Positions 14,687 to 23,202 of a stretch of 29,985 nucleotides of DNA are shown one piece after another. The notes beneath the pieces are model-generated. The model searched no databases and was not told where the DNA came from. It was given only the letters and a program-made list of their open reading frames with translations. The stretch comes from MWH-TA3 sp044353905. Its GTDB lineage: Bacteria > Actinomycetota > Actinomycetes > Actinomycetales > Microbacteriaceae. The first letter of the stretch is position 1. The number at the start of each line of letters is the position of its first letter. The position numbers and the translations under genes are program-made. The stretch covers positions 1-29,985 of the forward strand of contig JBILBA010000013.1 in assembly GCA_044353905.1 (NCBI GenBank). Direction: 5' to 3'.

Positions 14687-14692
14687 ACGCTA
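14687..14692 (-). promoter_or_regulatory. Leaderless -10 box (TAGCGT) for the MFS gene
   Basis: On the minus strand TAGCGT, six bases (TGAGCC), then the ATG at 14680. Confidence 0.5.
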
Positions 14693-14753
14693 GCGCGTGG
14701 CACGTGAATTTAGGAAGAACCGTGCGGAAAACTTTGGATATGAGCGATACCCG

Positions 14754-14822
14754 CTCAAGTTTTGCGCCGTCAACTTGACAAAGTTATGCACAGGTGTCAA
14801 ACTTGACACAACAAGGCTCAAC
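14754..14822 (+). promoter_or_regulatory. HAIR-like repeats, putative HspR operator region of the dnaK operon
   Basis: The region is packed with CTTGA/TCAAG-type half-sites. The clearest HAIR-like element is 14802-14822 (CTTGACA-N7-GCTCAAC), 5 of 7 matches in each arm to the CTTGAGT-N7-ACTCAAG consensus of HspR sites. TCAAGTT/AACTTGA (14755-14761 and 14772-14778) and TTGACA/TGTCAA (14775-14780 and 14795-14800) are perfect inverted pairs with other spacings. The promoter itself is unclear; TTGCGC-17-TATGCA (14762-14790) is one candidate. hspR is the fourth gene of this operon, so feedback repression is expected. Confidence 0.55.
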
Positions 14823-14839
14823 TTCAAGGAGAAAACATC

Positions 14840-16708
14840 ATGGCACGAGCTGTAGGAATTGACCTCGGAACGACCAACTCGGTTGTCGCGGTCCTCGAAG
14901 GTGGAGAACCCACCGTCATCGCCAACGCGGAAGGCTTCCGCACGACTCCGTCGATCGTCGCATTCACGAAGGACGGCGAGGTGCTCGTCGGTGAAACCGC
15001 GAAGCGCCAGGCCGTCACGAACGTCGATCGCACGATTGCATCCGTTAAGCGCCACATGGGAACCACGTGGACGCAAGACGTTGACGACAAGAAGTACACC
15101 GCCCAAGAAATCTCGGCGCGCGTGCTCGGCAAGCTCAAGCGTGATGCCGAAACGTACCTCGGCGAAAAGGTGACCGATGCGGTCATTACTGTCCCCGCGT
15201 ACTTCAACGACGCCGAACGTCAGGCGACGAAGGAAGCTGGCGAGATTGCCGGACTGAACGTCCTTCGCATCATCAACGAGCCCACCGCCGCCGCATTGGC
15301 CTACGGACTCGACAAGGGTAAAGAAGACGAACTCATCCTCGTATTCGACCTCGGCGGTGGAACGTTCGACGTCTCGCTTCTCGAAGTGGGCAAGGACGAC
15401 GACTTCAGCACGATCCAGGTTCGCGCGACCGCCGGTGATAACCGTCTCGGTGGCGACGACTGGGACGCCCGCATCGTCGATTACCTCGCAAAGCAATTCA
15501 AGGAAACGACCGGTGTTGATGTGTCGGGCGACAAGATCGCCAAGCAGCGCCTCAAGGAAGCAGCCGAGCAAGCCAAGAAGGAACTCTCGTCCTCGATGAG
15601 CGCGTCCGTGCAGCTTCCGTACCTGTCTCTGACCGAGAACGGCCCCGCCAACCTCGACGAGACCATCACACGCGCCAAGTTCGAAGAACTGACCGCCGAC
15701 CTTCTGCAGCGCACGGCCAAGCCGTTCCAGGACGTCATCAAAGAAGCGAAGATCAAGGTCTCCGAGATCGACCACATCGTTCTTGTGGGTGGATCGACGC
15801 GTATGCCGGCCGTTGCCGAACTCGTCAAGAAGTTGGCGGGCAAGGAAGCGAACAAAGGCGTGAACCCCGACGAGGTTGTTGCGGTCGGAGCGTCGCTCCA
15901 GGCTGGTGTCCTCATGGGAGAGCGTAAAGACGTTCTTCTCATCGACGTCACGCCGCTGAGCCTCGGAATCGAGACCAAGGGCGGAATCATGACCAAGCTC
16001 ATCGAGCGAAACACGGCCATTCCGACCAAGCGTTCCGAGACCTTCACGACCGCCGACGACAACCAGCCGTCCGTGTCGATCCAGGTGTTCCAGGGCGAAC
16101 GTGATTTCACGCGCGACAACAAGTCGCTCGGGAACTTCGAACTCACCGGAATTGCCCCAGCTCCTCGCGGAGTACCGCAGGTCGAGGTCACCTTCGACAT
16201 CGACGCCAACGGAATCGTCCACGTGTCCGCCAAGGACAAGGGAACAAACAAGGAACAGTCGATGACGATCACCGGTGGTTCCTCGCTCTCGAAGGACGAC
16301 ATCGAGCGCATGGTTCGCGAAGCGGAAGAACACGCCGCCGAGGACCACGCGCGTCGCGAAACCGCGGAGAAGCGCAACGTCGCCGAACAGATGGCGTACT
16401 CGGTCGAGAAACTTCTTGAAGAGAACGACGACAAGCTGCCCGACGACGTCAAGTCCGAGGTTCGTGCCGACGTCGACGCGCTCAAGACGGCGCTTGCCGG
16501 AACCGATGACGCCGCGGTGGACGCCGCGGTCGAACGACTCCAGGCCAGCCAGGGCAAGCTCGGGGACGCGATCTATGCGAACCAGGGCGACGCCGCCGCT
16601 GACGAGACCCCGGAATCGACCAAGGACGACGAGGACATCATCGACGCCGAGGTTGTCAACGACGAGGAACCCGCGTCGGACGAAACCGACAAGGACTCCA
16701 CGAAATAA
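14840..16708 (+). CDS. dnaK: Chaperone protein DnaK (Hsp70)
   Basis: The 622-residue ATP-dependent chaperone has the complete Hsp70 layout: ATPase domain with GIDLGTTNSVVAVLEGG (6-22), phosphate-2 LVFDLGGGTFDVSLL and adenosine motif IVLVGGSTRMPAV, then the substrate domain starting near DVTPLSLGIETKGG (about 373), and a flexible acidic tail ending with DAEVVNDEE. The start is ATG with AAGGAG nine bases upstream. It heads dnaK-grpE-dnaJ-hspR-clpB, all with short gaps. In this group DnaK, DnaJ and GrpE work with ClpB in disaggregation. Confidence 0.97.
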   Translation: MARAVGIDLGTTNSVVAVLEGGEPTVIANAEGFRTTPSIVAFTKDGEVLVGETAKRQAVTNVDRTIASVKRHMGTTWTQDVDDKKYTAQEISARVLGKLKRDAETYLGEKVTDAVITVPAYFNDAERQATKEAGEIAGLNVLRIINEPTAAALAYGLDKGKEDELILVFDLGGGTFDVSLLEVGKDDDFSTIQVRATAGDNRLGGDDWDARIVDYLAKQFKETTGVDVSGDKIAKQRLKEAAEQAKKELSSSMSASVQLPYLSLTENGPANLDETITRAKFEELTADLLQRTAKPFQDVIKEAKIKVSEIDHIVLVGGSTRMPAVAELVKKLAGKEANKGVNPDEVVAVGASLQAGVLMGERKDVLLIDVTPLSLGIETKGGIMTKLIERNTAIPTKRSETFTTADDNQPSVSIQVFQGERDFTRDNKSLGNFELTGIAPAPRGVPQVEVTFDIDANGIVHVSAKDKGTNKEQSMTITGGSSLSKDDIERMVREAEEHAAEDHARRETAEKRNVAEQMAYSVEKLLEENDDKLPDDVKSEVRADVDALKTALAGTDDAAVDAAVERLQASQGKLGDAIYANQGDAAADETPESTKDDEDIIDAEVVNDEEPASDETDKDSTK

Positions 16709-16710
16709 CC

Positions 16711-17295
16711 ATGTCGGACAACGAACAGAACAACGACGAGCAGGTTCCCCCCACCGAACCGGTCGAGGACTCTTCGGAGGGATCGACTGACGAGGCGGGG
16801 GAACCGTCCCTCGCGGATGAAGCGGCTGAGCAGAACGCCGAGGAGCTCCTCGAGTCGATGCTCGGCGAGGTTGAACGGAACCTGGTCGAGGAATACCGCG
16901 ACCGCGCCGCTCGTGCCGAGGCCGAACTTGCGAACTTTCGCAATCGCGTCGAACGTGATCGCGCTGCTAACCGCGACGCCGTCATCGCCGAAGTGATTCG
17001 CGCGGTGCTTCCCGCGATGGACGACCTCAATCGCGCCGAGTCACACGGCGACCTGGCCGGCAGCCCGCTCGAAATCGTCGCGCAAAAAATCCGCACCGGT
17101 TTTGGCCGATTCGGACTCGCTTCGGTCGGCGAGGTCGGCGAAGCATTCGACCCGAACCGCCACGAAGCAATCGTGAAACTTCCCACCGAGGGCGCAACCA
17201 GCGAGACCGTCGCTGACGTCGTCGAGGTGGGCTACACACTCGGTGACCGACTGATTCGACCAGCCAAGGTCGCGGTCGCCGCTCCGACGGAATAG
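16711..17295 (+). CDS. grpE: Nucleotide exchange factor GrpE
   Basis: The 194-residue protein is the ADP-release factor of DnaK. About 50 acidic, low-complexity residues are followed by a long helix (from about 55: EVERNLVEEYRDRAARAEAELANFRNR in pieces) for dimerisation, then a beta domain with the signature GEAFDPNRHEAI (145-156) and a VEVGYTLGDRLIRPAKV end. It starts two bases after the dnaK stop; the ribosome binding site must lie within the dnaK end, where none is strong, so translational coupling is likely. Confidence 0.95.
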   Translation: MSDNEQNNDEQVPPTEPVEDSSEGSTDEAGEPSLADEAAEQNAEELLESMLGEVERNLVEEYRDRAARAEAELANFRNRVERDRAANRDAVIAEVIRAVLPAMDDLNRAESHGDLAGSPLEIVAQKIRTGFGRFGLASVGEVGEAFDPNRHEAIVKLPTEGATSETVADVVEVGYTLGDRLIRPAKVAVAAPTE

Positions 17296-17311
17296 TCGAA
17301 GGAGGGACGCT

Positions 17312-18271
17312 ATGGCAAGCCAAGACTGGTTCGACAAGGACTTTTATGCCGTTCTCGGCGTCTCGAAGGACGTGTCGGATGCGGAACTGAAAAAGGTGTA
17401 CCGAAAGTTGGCCCGCCAGTTCCACCCCGATTCGAACCCCGGTGACGCCAAGGCCGAGGCGCGATTCAAGGAAATCAGCGAGGCGTACACCGTGTTGGCT
17501 GATTCGGCGTCGCGGCAGGAATACGACCAGATCCGTGCGATGGGCGGCGGTGCTCGATTTACGTCGGGTGGCAACGGCCCTGGCGGCTTTGACGACGTGT
17601 TCGGAAACATCTTTGGCGGCGGGGGTCGAACTCGGTTCCAGCAAAGCCCCGAGGATATCTTCGGTGGGATGTTCGGGGGCGGCGCAGGCGGGTTCCCCGG
17701 TCAGCAGCGCTCGAGCGCTCGAAAAGGCGCTGACCTCACAGCGAACATCACGATCGACTTCCGCACTGCGATTCAGGGCGGCGAAGTCAGTCTCGATCTT
17801 CGAGGCGCGAAGCCCCTCCAAATCGCAATCCCCGCTGGCGTGAACGACAAACAAAAGATTCGTGTGCGCGACAAGGGCGAACAGTCCATGACGGGCGGAG
17901 CATCCGGCGATCTCGTCATCACCGTCACCGTTCGTGACCACCCGGTCTTCGATCGCGACGGGGACAACCTGCGCGTCGACATTCCGATCACAATCCCTGA
18001 AGCGATTCTGGGAGCGACCATCGAGGTCCCGACTCTCGAGGGCGACAGGGTCAAGGTCAAGGTTCCGGCAAACACTCCGAGTGGCCGCGTTCTGCGCGTT
18101 CGCGAGCGCGGCGTAAAGGTCAAGGGAAAGCGCGGTGACCTGCTCGCAACCATCCTCATCGTCACGCCCGACCTAATCTCGGACAAGACCAAGAAACTCG
18201 TCGAAGAGTTCAAGACGCTCAACGAGGTTCATAGTCCGCGCGACACGCTCTACGGCAAGGCGAGCCTCTAG
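17312..18271 (+). CDS. dnaJ: DnaJ-type co-chaperone lacking the zinc finger
   Basis: The 319-residue J-protein stimulates DnaK ATPase and delivers substrates. It has an N-terminal J domain with HPD at 38-40, a Gly/Phe-rich region (about 82-130, several FGG repeats), and the beta-sandwich substrate domains (about 137-300). The four CxxCxGxG zinc repeats of classical DnaJ are absent and there is no cysteine at all, so it is a type B (CbpA-like) protein in the place where many actinobacteria, such as mycobacteria, carry a zinc-finger DnaJ. GAAGGAGGG upstream is one of the strongest ribosome binding sites in the window. Confidence 0.93.
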   Translation: MASQDWFDKDFYAVLGVSKDVSDAELKKVYRKLARQFHPDSNPGDAKAEARFKEISEAYTVLADSASRQEYDQIRAMGGGARFTSGGNGPGGFDDVFGNIFGGGGRTRFQQSPEDIFGGMFGGGAGGFPGQQRSSARKGADLTANITIDFRTAIQGGEVSLDLRGAKPLQIAIPAGVNDKQKIRVRDKGEQSMTGGASGDLVITVTVRDHPVFDRDGDNLRVDIPITIPEAILGATIEVPTLEGDRVKVKVPANTPSGRVLRVRERGVKVKGKRGDLLATILIVTPDLISDKTKKLVEEFKTLNEVHSPRDTLYGKASL

Positions 18272-18279
18272 GGGGGACC

Positions 18280-18705
18280 GTGTTCACCGAAGACGACCCG
18301 ATTTTCTCCATCGCCCACGCGGCGGAGCTCGCAGCCATGCACCCGCAGACGCTGCGCCAATACGACCGCCTCGGGCTCGTATCGCCCGGTAGAACCGCCG
18401 GCCGCACGCGTCGCTATTCGATGCGGGACATCGTGCAGTTGCGTGAGGTTCAGCGCCTCTCGAACGAAGGACTCAACCTCGAGGGGATTCGCCGAATCCT
18501 TGAACTTGAAAACACCGTCACCGACCTGAATCAACGTGTTCGCGAGCTCGAATCGCTCCTCGCCGACGCGATGATCGCCCGTCCGGGAAGCCGCGTGTTT
18601 GCTGCGGGCACGGGCGGCGAAGTTGTTTCCCTTCGAGCCGGCACTCGCTCACAAAAACCCAACCAGGTCGTCGTCTGGCGACCGTTTCCCTGGCGTGACC
18701 GCTAG
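18280..18705 (+). CDS. hspR: Heat-shock repressor HspR (MerR family)
   Basis: The 141-residue protein begins with a MerR-type winged helix (HAAELAAMHPQTLRQYDRLGLVSPGRTAGR in pieces, residues 10-39; RYSMRDIVQLREVQRLSNEG), followed by a coiled coil (LNQRVRELESLL near 84) and a variable tail. In Streptomyces and mycobacteria HspR binds HAIR repeats with DnaK as co-repressor and is released on heat stress; the location inside the dnaK operon and the repeats before dnaK fit this. It starts with GTG after GGGGGGA, nine bases past the dnaJ stop, and clpB follows after 17 bases. Confidence 0.92.
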   Translation: MFTEDDPIFSIAHAAELAAMHPQTLRQYDRLGLVSPGRTAGRTRRYSMRDIVQLREVQRLSNEGLNLEGIRRILELENTVTDLNQRVRELESLLADAMIARPGSRVFAAGTGGEVVSLRAGTRSQKPNQVVVWRPFPWRDR

Positions 18706-18722
18706 GACCCGAGGAGAAGACC

Positions 18723-20876
18723 ATGGCGAACATGCAGGGTGCCCCTTCCTCGCAAGAGGATCAGAAATCCGCGCTCGAACAATACGGCGTGAACCTCACC
18801 GCGATTGCACAGACCGGCAAGCTCGACCCGGTGATCGGCCGTGATGCCGAGATCCGTCGAATCACCCAGGTGCTCACGCGTCGAACCAAAAACAACCCCG
18901 TTCTCATCGGTGAACCGGGCGTCGGAAAGACGGCCGTTGTCGAGGGACTCGCTCAACGCATCATCGCGGGCGATGTCCCCGACAGCCTCAAGGGCAAGGA
19001 AATCGTCTCACTCGACCTTGCCGCGCTCGTCGCCGGTGCCAAGTACCGCGGCGAATTCGAGGAACGACTCAAGGCCGTTCTCAAAGAAATCGACGAGTCC
19101 GACGGTCGTGTGATCACGTTCATTGATGAACTTCACACCCTGATGGGCGCGGGCGGCGGAGAAGGTTCCGTAGCGGCCGCCAACATGCTCAAGCCGATGC
19201 TCGCCCGCGGAGAACTTCGACTGATCGGTGCGACGACGCTCGACGAATACCGCGAACACATCGAAAAGGACGCGGCACTCGAACGCCGATTCCAACAGGT
19301 GTATGTCGGTGAACCCAGCGTCGAGGACACGATTGCGATCCTGCGGGGTCTCAAGGAACGGTACGAAGCGCACCACCGAGTCGTCATCGCCGACAGCGCG
19401 CTCATTGCGGCTGCCACAATGTCGAATCGGTACATAACTTCTCGTCAATTGCCGGACAAGGCCATTGACCTCATCGACGAGGCCGCGAGCCGTCTCAAAA
19501 TGGAGATCGAATCATCACCCGTCGAAATCGATGAATTGCGCCGACTGGTTGATCGCCTCACCATCGAAGAACTCGCACTCAAGAAGGAAAAGGACGACGC
19601 GTCCAAGGAGCGGCTCTCGAAACTGCGCGGTGAACTTGACGAAAAGCGCGTGGCGCTCGCCGAACTCCAAAAACGCTGGGAAGCCGAAAAGGCGTCGTTG
19701 CAGGGCGTTGGTGACTTGATGACGAAACTCAATGAAGCGCGAATCGACCTCGACCTCGCCATGCGCGAAGGCAACTACGAAAAGGCATCGAAGCTCAACT
19801 ACGAGGTCATTCCCGGAATCGAGGCGACGATCGCCGCCGCCGAATCGGGCCAACAGGTCGGCGACCGAATGGTCAATGACCGCGTGACCGAGGACGACAT
19901 CGCCGCGGTTGTTGCGGCCTGGACCGGGATTCCTGTCGACAAATTGACACAGGGCGAAACCGAGAAACTCTTGAGCCTTGAAAAGGAACTCGCCAAACGG
20001 CTCGTCGGTCAAGAGGACGCCGTTCGCGCGGTGTCGGACGCGGTTCGCCGCAGCCGCGCCGGTGTCTCTGACCCGAACCGTCCGACCGGTTCATTCTTGT
20101 TCCTCGGACCGACCGGTGTCGGCAAGACCGAACTTGCCAAGGCGCTCGCCGACTACTTGTTCGATGACGAGAAGGCCCTGATCCGCGTCGACATGAGCGA
20201 ATACGGCGAGAAGTTCTCGGTGTCGCGTCTGATTGGTGCGCCTCCCGGTTATGTCGGGTTCGAACAGGGCGGTCAGTTGACGGAAGCCGTCCGCCGCCGC
20301 CCGTATTCCGTGGTTTTGCTCGACGAGGTCGAAAAGGCTCACCCCGAGGTGTTCGACCTGTTGTTGCAGGTGTTTGACGACGGACGTTTGACCGACGGTC
20401 AGGGTCGCACGGTCGACTTCCGCAACACGATTTTCATTCTCACGTCGAATCTGGGCTCGAATTTCCTCGTCGATCCTGAACTGTCCTGGGAAGACAAGAA
20501 AATCGCGGTCAATGAGACGGTTCGACAGGCGTTCAAACCCGAGTTCGTCAATCGTCTGGACGACATCGTTGTGTTCGCGCCGTTGTCGAGCGATGACCTC
20601 GAACGCATTGTCGACATCACGGTGGACCGACTGGCGAACCGGTTGGCCGACCGTCGCCTGACCCTCGGAGTAACTCCCGGTGCACGCCTGTGGCTGTCCG
20701 AACGCGGATACGACCCGATTTACGGCGCCCGTCCGCTTCGACGATTGATGCAACACGAGATCGATGACCGACTCGCCACCGCCCTGATTGCCGGGAACAT
20801 TTCCGATGGCGATGCGGTTGTGGTTGATGTGGCATCCGATGGCGACTCACTCACCGTTTCCCGCAATATCCCCTAA
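18723..20876 (+). CDS. clpB: ATP-dependent chaperone ClpB without N-terminal domain
   Basis: The 717-residue disaggregase has both AAA+ modules: Walker A GEPGVGKT (63-70) with Walker B TFIDELHTL, pore loop AKYRGEF, then the middle-domain coiled coil (about 265-380) that defines ClpB against ClpA/C, and the second module with GPTGVGKT, GAPPGYVG and VLLDEVEKA. It starts about 143 residues later than E. coli ClpB, so the Clp_N substrate-binding domain is missing. The start is sound: ATG with GAGGAG eight bases upstream, 17 bp after hspR. It corresponds to the short ClpB isoform of E. coli, here as the only product. Confidence 0.95.
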   Translation: MANMQGAPSSQEDQKSALEQYGVNLTAIAQTGKLDPVIGRDAEIRRITQVLTRRTKNNPVLIGEPGVGKTAVVEGLAQRIIAGDVPDSLKGKEIVSLDLAALVAGAKYRGEFEERLKAVLKEIDESDGRVITFIDELHTLMGAGGGEGSVAAANMLKPMLARGELRLIGATTLDEYREHIEKDAALERRFQQVYVGEPSVEDTIAILRGLKERYEAHHRVVIADSALIAAATMSNRYITSRQLPDKAIDLIDEAASRLKMEIESSPVEIDELRRLVDRLTIEELALKKEKDDASKERLSKLRGELDEKRVALAELQKRWEAEKASLQGVGDLMTKLNEARIDLDLAMREGNYEKASKLNYEVIPGIEATIAAAESGQQVGDRMVNDRVTEDDIAAVVAAWTGIPVDKLTQGETEKLLSLEKELAKRLVGQEDAVRAVSDAVRRSRAGVSDPNRPTGSFLFLGPTGVGKTELAKALADYLFDDEKALIRVDMSEYGEKFSVSRLIGAPPGYVGFEQGGQLTEAVRRRPYSVVLLDEVEKAHPEVFDLLLQVFDDGRLTDGQGRTVDFRNTIFILTSNLGSNFLVDPELSWEDKKIAVNETVRQAFKPEFVNRLDDIVVFAPLSSDDLERIVDITVDRLANRLADRRLTLGVTPGARLWLSERGYDPIYGARPLRRLMQHEIDDRLATALIAGNISDGDAVVVDVASDGDSLTVSRNIP

Positions 20877-20898
20877 CCCCGAATACACAAAGGACATC

Positions 20899-21462
20899 AT
20901 GAGCAAGCGAGCAGTCACCGAGTACCCCATCAACGACGCCCTGGCGAACCGCTGGAGCCCCCGTTCGTTTGACCCGACCGCGGTTCTGACCGCAGCCGAC
21001 CTTGGACCCGCGTTCGAGGCAGCCCGGTGGGCACCGTCGGCGAACAACCTTCAGCCGTGGCAGTTCATCGTCGGGTATCGCGGTGACGAGACCTTCGCCA
21101 AGATTGCCGAAGACCTCTCTGGATTCAACGCGGGCTGGGCGCCCGACGCGAGCGCGCTTGTCGTCACCGTCACCAACACCGTCACCGCGTCCGGTCGAGA
21201 CAACGCTTACGCGCGTTATGACCTCGGGCAGTCAGTTGCGCACTTCACCATCCAAGCGACCGCGGATGGCCACATGACTCACCAAATGGGTGGGTTCGAT
21301 ATCGATGCGCTCACGATCGCGCTCGGAGTTTCCGAACCGTGGGAGATCGTTTCCCTTATCGCCGTAGGCGCACTGGGTGACCCGAACAAACTTCCCGAGG
21401 ATCGCCGCGAAGCCGAAACCGGTCCGCGCGAGCGCAAGCCGCTGAGCGAGGTCGTGCGCTAG
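20899..21462 (+). CDS. Nitroreductase family FMN-dependent oxidoreductase
   Basis: The 187-residue protein has the nitroreductase fold markers: RWSPRSFDP near 18-26 and the FMN-binding ARWAPSANNLQPWQFIVG segment near 45-62, followed by LGQSVAHFTIQAT near 115. Substrates of such enzymes include nitroaromatics, quinones and unsaturated carbonyls and cannot be told from sequence. The ATG at 20899 is preceded by AAAGGA; an in-frame ATG 37 codons earlier lies within clpB and adds no family-like sequence. Only 22 bp separate it from clpB, with no terminator, so it may be co-transcribed with the heat-shock operon. Confidence 0.82.
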   Translation: MSKRAVTEYPINDALANRWSPRSFDPTAVLTAADLGPAFEAARWAPSANNLQPWQFIVGYRGDETFAKIAEDLSGFNAGWAPDASALVVTVTNTVTASGRDNAYARYDLGQSVAHFTIQATADGHMTHQMGGFDIDALTIALGVSEPWEIVSLIAVGALGDPNKLPEDRREAETGPRERKPLSEVVR

Positions 21463-21488
21463 TCCGTCGACCTTTGGCCGCAATCGGC

Positions 21489-21764
21489 TCAGCCGAGCAA
21501 GGCCTTGTCGAGGAGTGCAAATAGCGCCGACTTCATGTCGTTGCGATTCGTGACGGGGAACGTCCACGGGATCGAAACCTCGCGGGTCTCGCCGTTCTTC
21601 TCGATTGTGAAGACGCCGGTTGATTCCGTGATGTCAATCAACAGCACAGTCGACTCGACCTCTGCGCTGGCCAGTTTTTCCGCCATGAATCGCATGTGGT
21701 CAGCCATCGACGGGTCGTTCATGTAATCGCACACACCGCGCACATCGTTGGGGTCAAGAGCCAT
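21489..21764 (-). CDS. Small conserved-looking protein of unknown function
   Basis: I do not recognise the family. The 91-residue product starts MALDPNDVRGVCDYMNDP, is soluble, slightly acidic, and shows an N-terminal helical part followed by a strand-rich part (STVLLIDITESTGVFTIEK, REVSIPWTFPV) and a final helix. A ribosome binding site AAAGGA sits nine bases before its ATG, and it follows xth by 21 bp on the same strand, so the pair is probably one transcript. There is no signal peptide or membrane helix. The context gives only a weak hint at DNA repair. Confidence 0.7.
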   Translation of the reverse strand: MALDPNDVRGVCDYMNDPSMADHMRFMAEKLASAEVESTVLLIDITESTGVFTIEKNGETREVSIPWTFPVTNRNDMKSALFALLDKALLG

Positions 21765-21785
21765 GATTCGTATTCCTTTCGTCGG

Positions 21786-22616
21786 TCACCAAAACATCGG
21801 GCGGTCGTCGTCTTCGTCCGCTCCACCGATTTCGACGACAACGGGAACGTGGTCGCTCGGTTGTTCGCCCTTGCGCTGATCGCGGTCGATGAAGGCATCG
21901 GTGACGTTCGCCGCAAAAGCTGGCGACCCGAGGATGAAGTCGATACGAAGACCTTCGTTGCGCGGGAAAGACAGGTTTTTGTAGTCCCAATAGGTGTAGC
22001 CCTCGGGCACGCGTGGCCGAACGCAGTCGGTCAGGTTCATCGCCTCGAACTTCGCGAATGATTCGCGCTCGACGGGAGAGATGTGGGTCGACAGACCGGG
22101 GACCATCCGCGGGTCACCGCAGTCGTCATCGAAGGGAGCGATGTTGAAATCTCCCATGATGGCGAGCTGGTCGAACGTCGCCATTTCCGTTGCGGATGAC
22201 GTCCTCAGCGCCTCGAGCCAGCGCAACTTGTAATCAAAGTGCGGGTCGTCGAGCGACCGCCCGTTCGGAACGTACAGGCTCCACAAGCGAACGCCCTCGA
22301 CCGTGACGCCGATCGCGCGGGCCTCGAGTGGCGGGTCATCCCCGTCGTGATCCTTGGCGAACCCGGGCATCCCGTCGAATCCGACCGTGACGTCTGTCAT
22401 CGGCAACCTCGAGATGAACGCCACCCCGTTCCACTGCGACAACCCATGGCACACGATGTCGTAGCCGGCCGCCTCGAGTGCGGTGCGGGGGAACTGGTCG
22501 TCCCGGCACTTCGTCTCTTGCAGCGCGAGCACATCAATGTCGCTCGCCCCAAGCCAGTCGACGACGCGATCGACTCGAGTTCGAATCGAATTGATGTTCC
22601 AGGTCGCAATGCGCAC
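21786..22616 (-). CDS. xth: Exodeoxyribonuclease III (AP endonuclease family)
   Basis: The 276-residue enzyme cuts at abasic sites and removes 3' blocks in base excision repair. All family motifs are visible: MRIATWNINSIRTR start, catalytic Glu in LALQETKC (about 31-38), VCHGLSQWNGVAFISR, MGDFNIAP with the Asp-Asn pair near 150, RIDFILGSP and the final Asp-His in PSDHVPVVVEI (about 256-266). The start is GTG; on the minus strand TAAACT ends seven bases upstream, near the leaderless pattern. It diverges from pyrE across 34 bp. Confidence 0.93.
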   Translation of the reverse strand: MRIATWNINSIRTRVDRVVDWLGASDIDVLALQETKCRDDQFPRTALEAAGYDIVCHGLSQWNGVAFISRLPMTDVTVGFDGMPGFAKDHDGDDPPLEARAIGVTVEGVRLWSLYVPNGRSLDDPHFDYKLRWLEALRTSSATEMATFDQLAIMGDFNIAPFDDDCGDPRMVPGLSTHISPVERESFAKFEAMNLTDCVRPRVPEGYTYWDYKNLSFPRNEGLRIDFILGSPAFAANVTDAFIDRDQRKGEQPSDHVPVVVEIGGADEDDDRPMFW

Positions 22617-22623
22617 GAGTGCG

Positions 22624-22644
22624 AGTTTAGGCGTTCGATAAGGT
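22624..22644. promoter_or_regulatory. Divergent leaderless -10 boxes of xth and pyrE
   Basis: TAAACT on the minus strand (22629-22624) is seven bases from the xth GTG. TAAGGT on the plus strand (22639-22644) is six bases from the pyrE ATG. The entire intergenic region is 34 bp, so each promoter's upstream part lies inside the opposite gene. Confidence 0.5.
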
Positions 22645-22650
22645 TATGGA

Positions 22651-23202
22651 ATGACCGACGACCGCTCGCAACTCGCGTCCCTCATCAAGGACAACGCAGT
22701 TTTTTTCGGAGATTTCACTCTGACGAGCGGTGCGAAAGCGACCTATTACATCGATCTCCGGCGAGTCAGCCTTGATCACCGCGTCGCGCCACTCATCGGC
22801 GATGTCATGGTCGACCTCATCGCCGATATCCCCGACATCGCGGCCGTGGGCGGACTCACGATGGGTGCCGACCCGATCGCATCGGCCGTTCTGCATCGCG
22901 GTGTCCTGAAGGGCAAGGTTTACGACGCGTTCGTCGTTCGCAAAGAACCCAAAGACCACGGTCGAGGAAAGCAGGTCGAAGGCCCCGACCTCGATGGCAA
23001 GCGTGTCATCGTCCTCGAAGACACGTCGACAACGGGCGGTTCGCCTCTCGCTGCTGCGGCCGCGCTGGAAAAGGTGGGTGCGACTGTTGTCGCGATTGCC
23101 GTGGTTGTGGACCGAAACACGGGGGCAAAAGAGGTAATCGAGGCCGCTGGGTACGAATATCGAGCGGCCATTTCGCTGAGTGATTTAGGGTTGGAATCAT
23201 GA
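22651..23202 (+). CDS. pyrE: Orotate phosphoribosyltransferase
   Basis: The 183-residue enzyme makes orotidine monophosphate from orotate and PRPP in pyrimidine synthesis. The FGDFTLTSGAKATYYIDLR start (20-38), the GGLTMGADPIA segment (67-77), the flexible-loop RKEPKDHGRGK (92-102) and the PRPP-binding VIVLEDTSTTGGS (114-126) are all present. The start follows a leaderless -10 box. The stop overlaps the start of the next gene (ATGA). Confidence 0.93.
   Translation: MTDDRSQLASLIKDNAVFFGDFTLTSGAKATYYIDLRRVSLDHRVAPLIGDVMVDLIADIPDIAAVGGLTMGADPIASAVLHRGVLKGKVYDAFVVRKEPKDHGRGKQVEGPDLDGKRVIVLEDTSTTGGSPLAAAAALEKVGATVVAIAVVVDRNTGAKEVIEAAGYEYRAAISLSDLGLES

Noticed and set aside
14690..16348. A 552-codon open frame antisense to dnaK
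   Set aside because: Long antisense frames opposite dnaK are a known effect of its codon use in GC-rich genomes. The sense frame is an unmistakable DnaK, and the antisense product has low-complexity Arg/Gly/Val composition and no motif.
21484..21496. Terminator at TCGGCT-C-AGCCGA between nitroreductase and the unknown small gene
   Set aside because: The loop would be a single base and the repeat covers the stop codon of the minus-strand gene, so no stable hairpin is expected.
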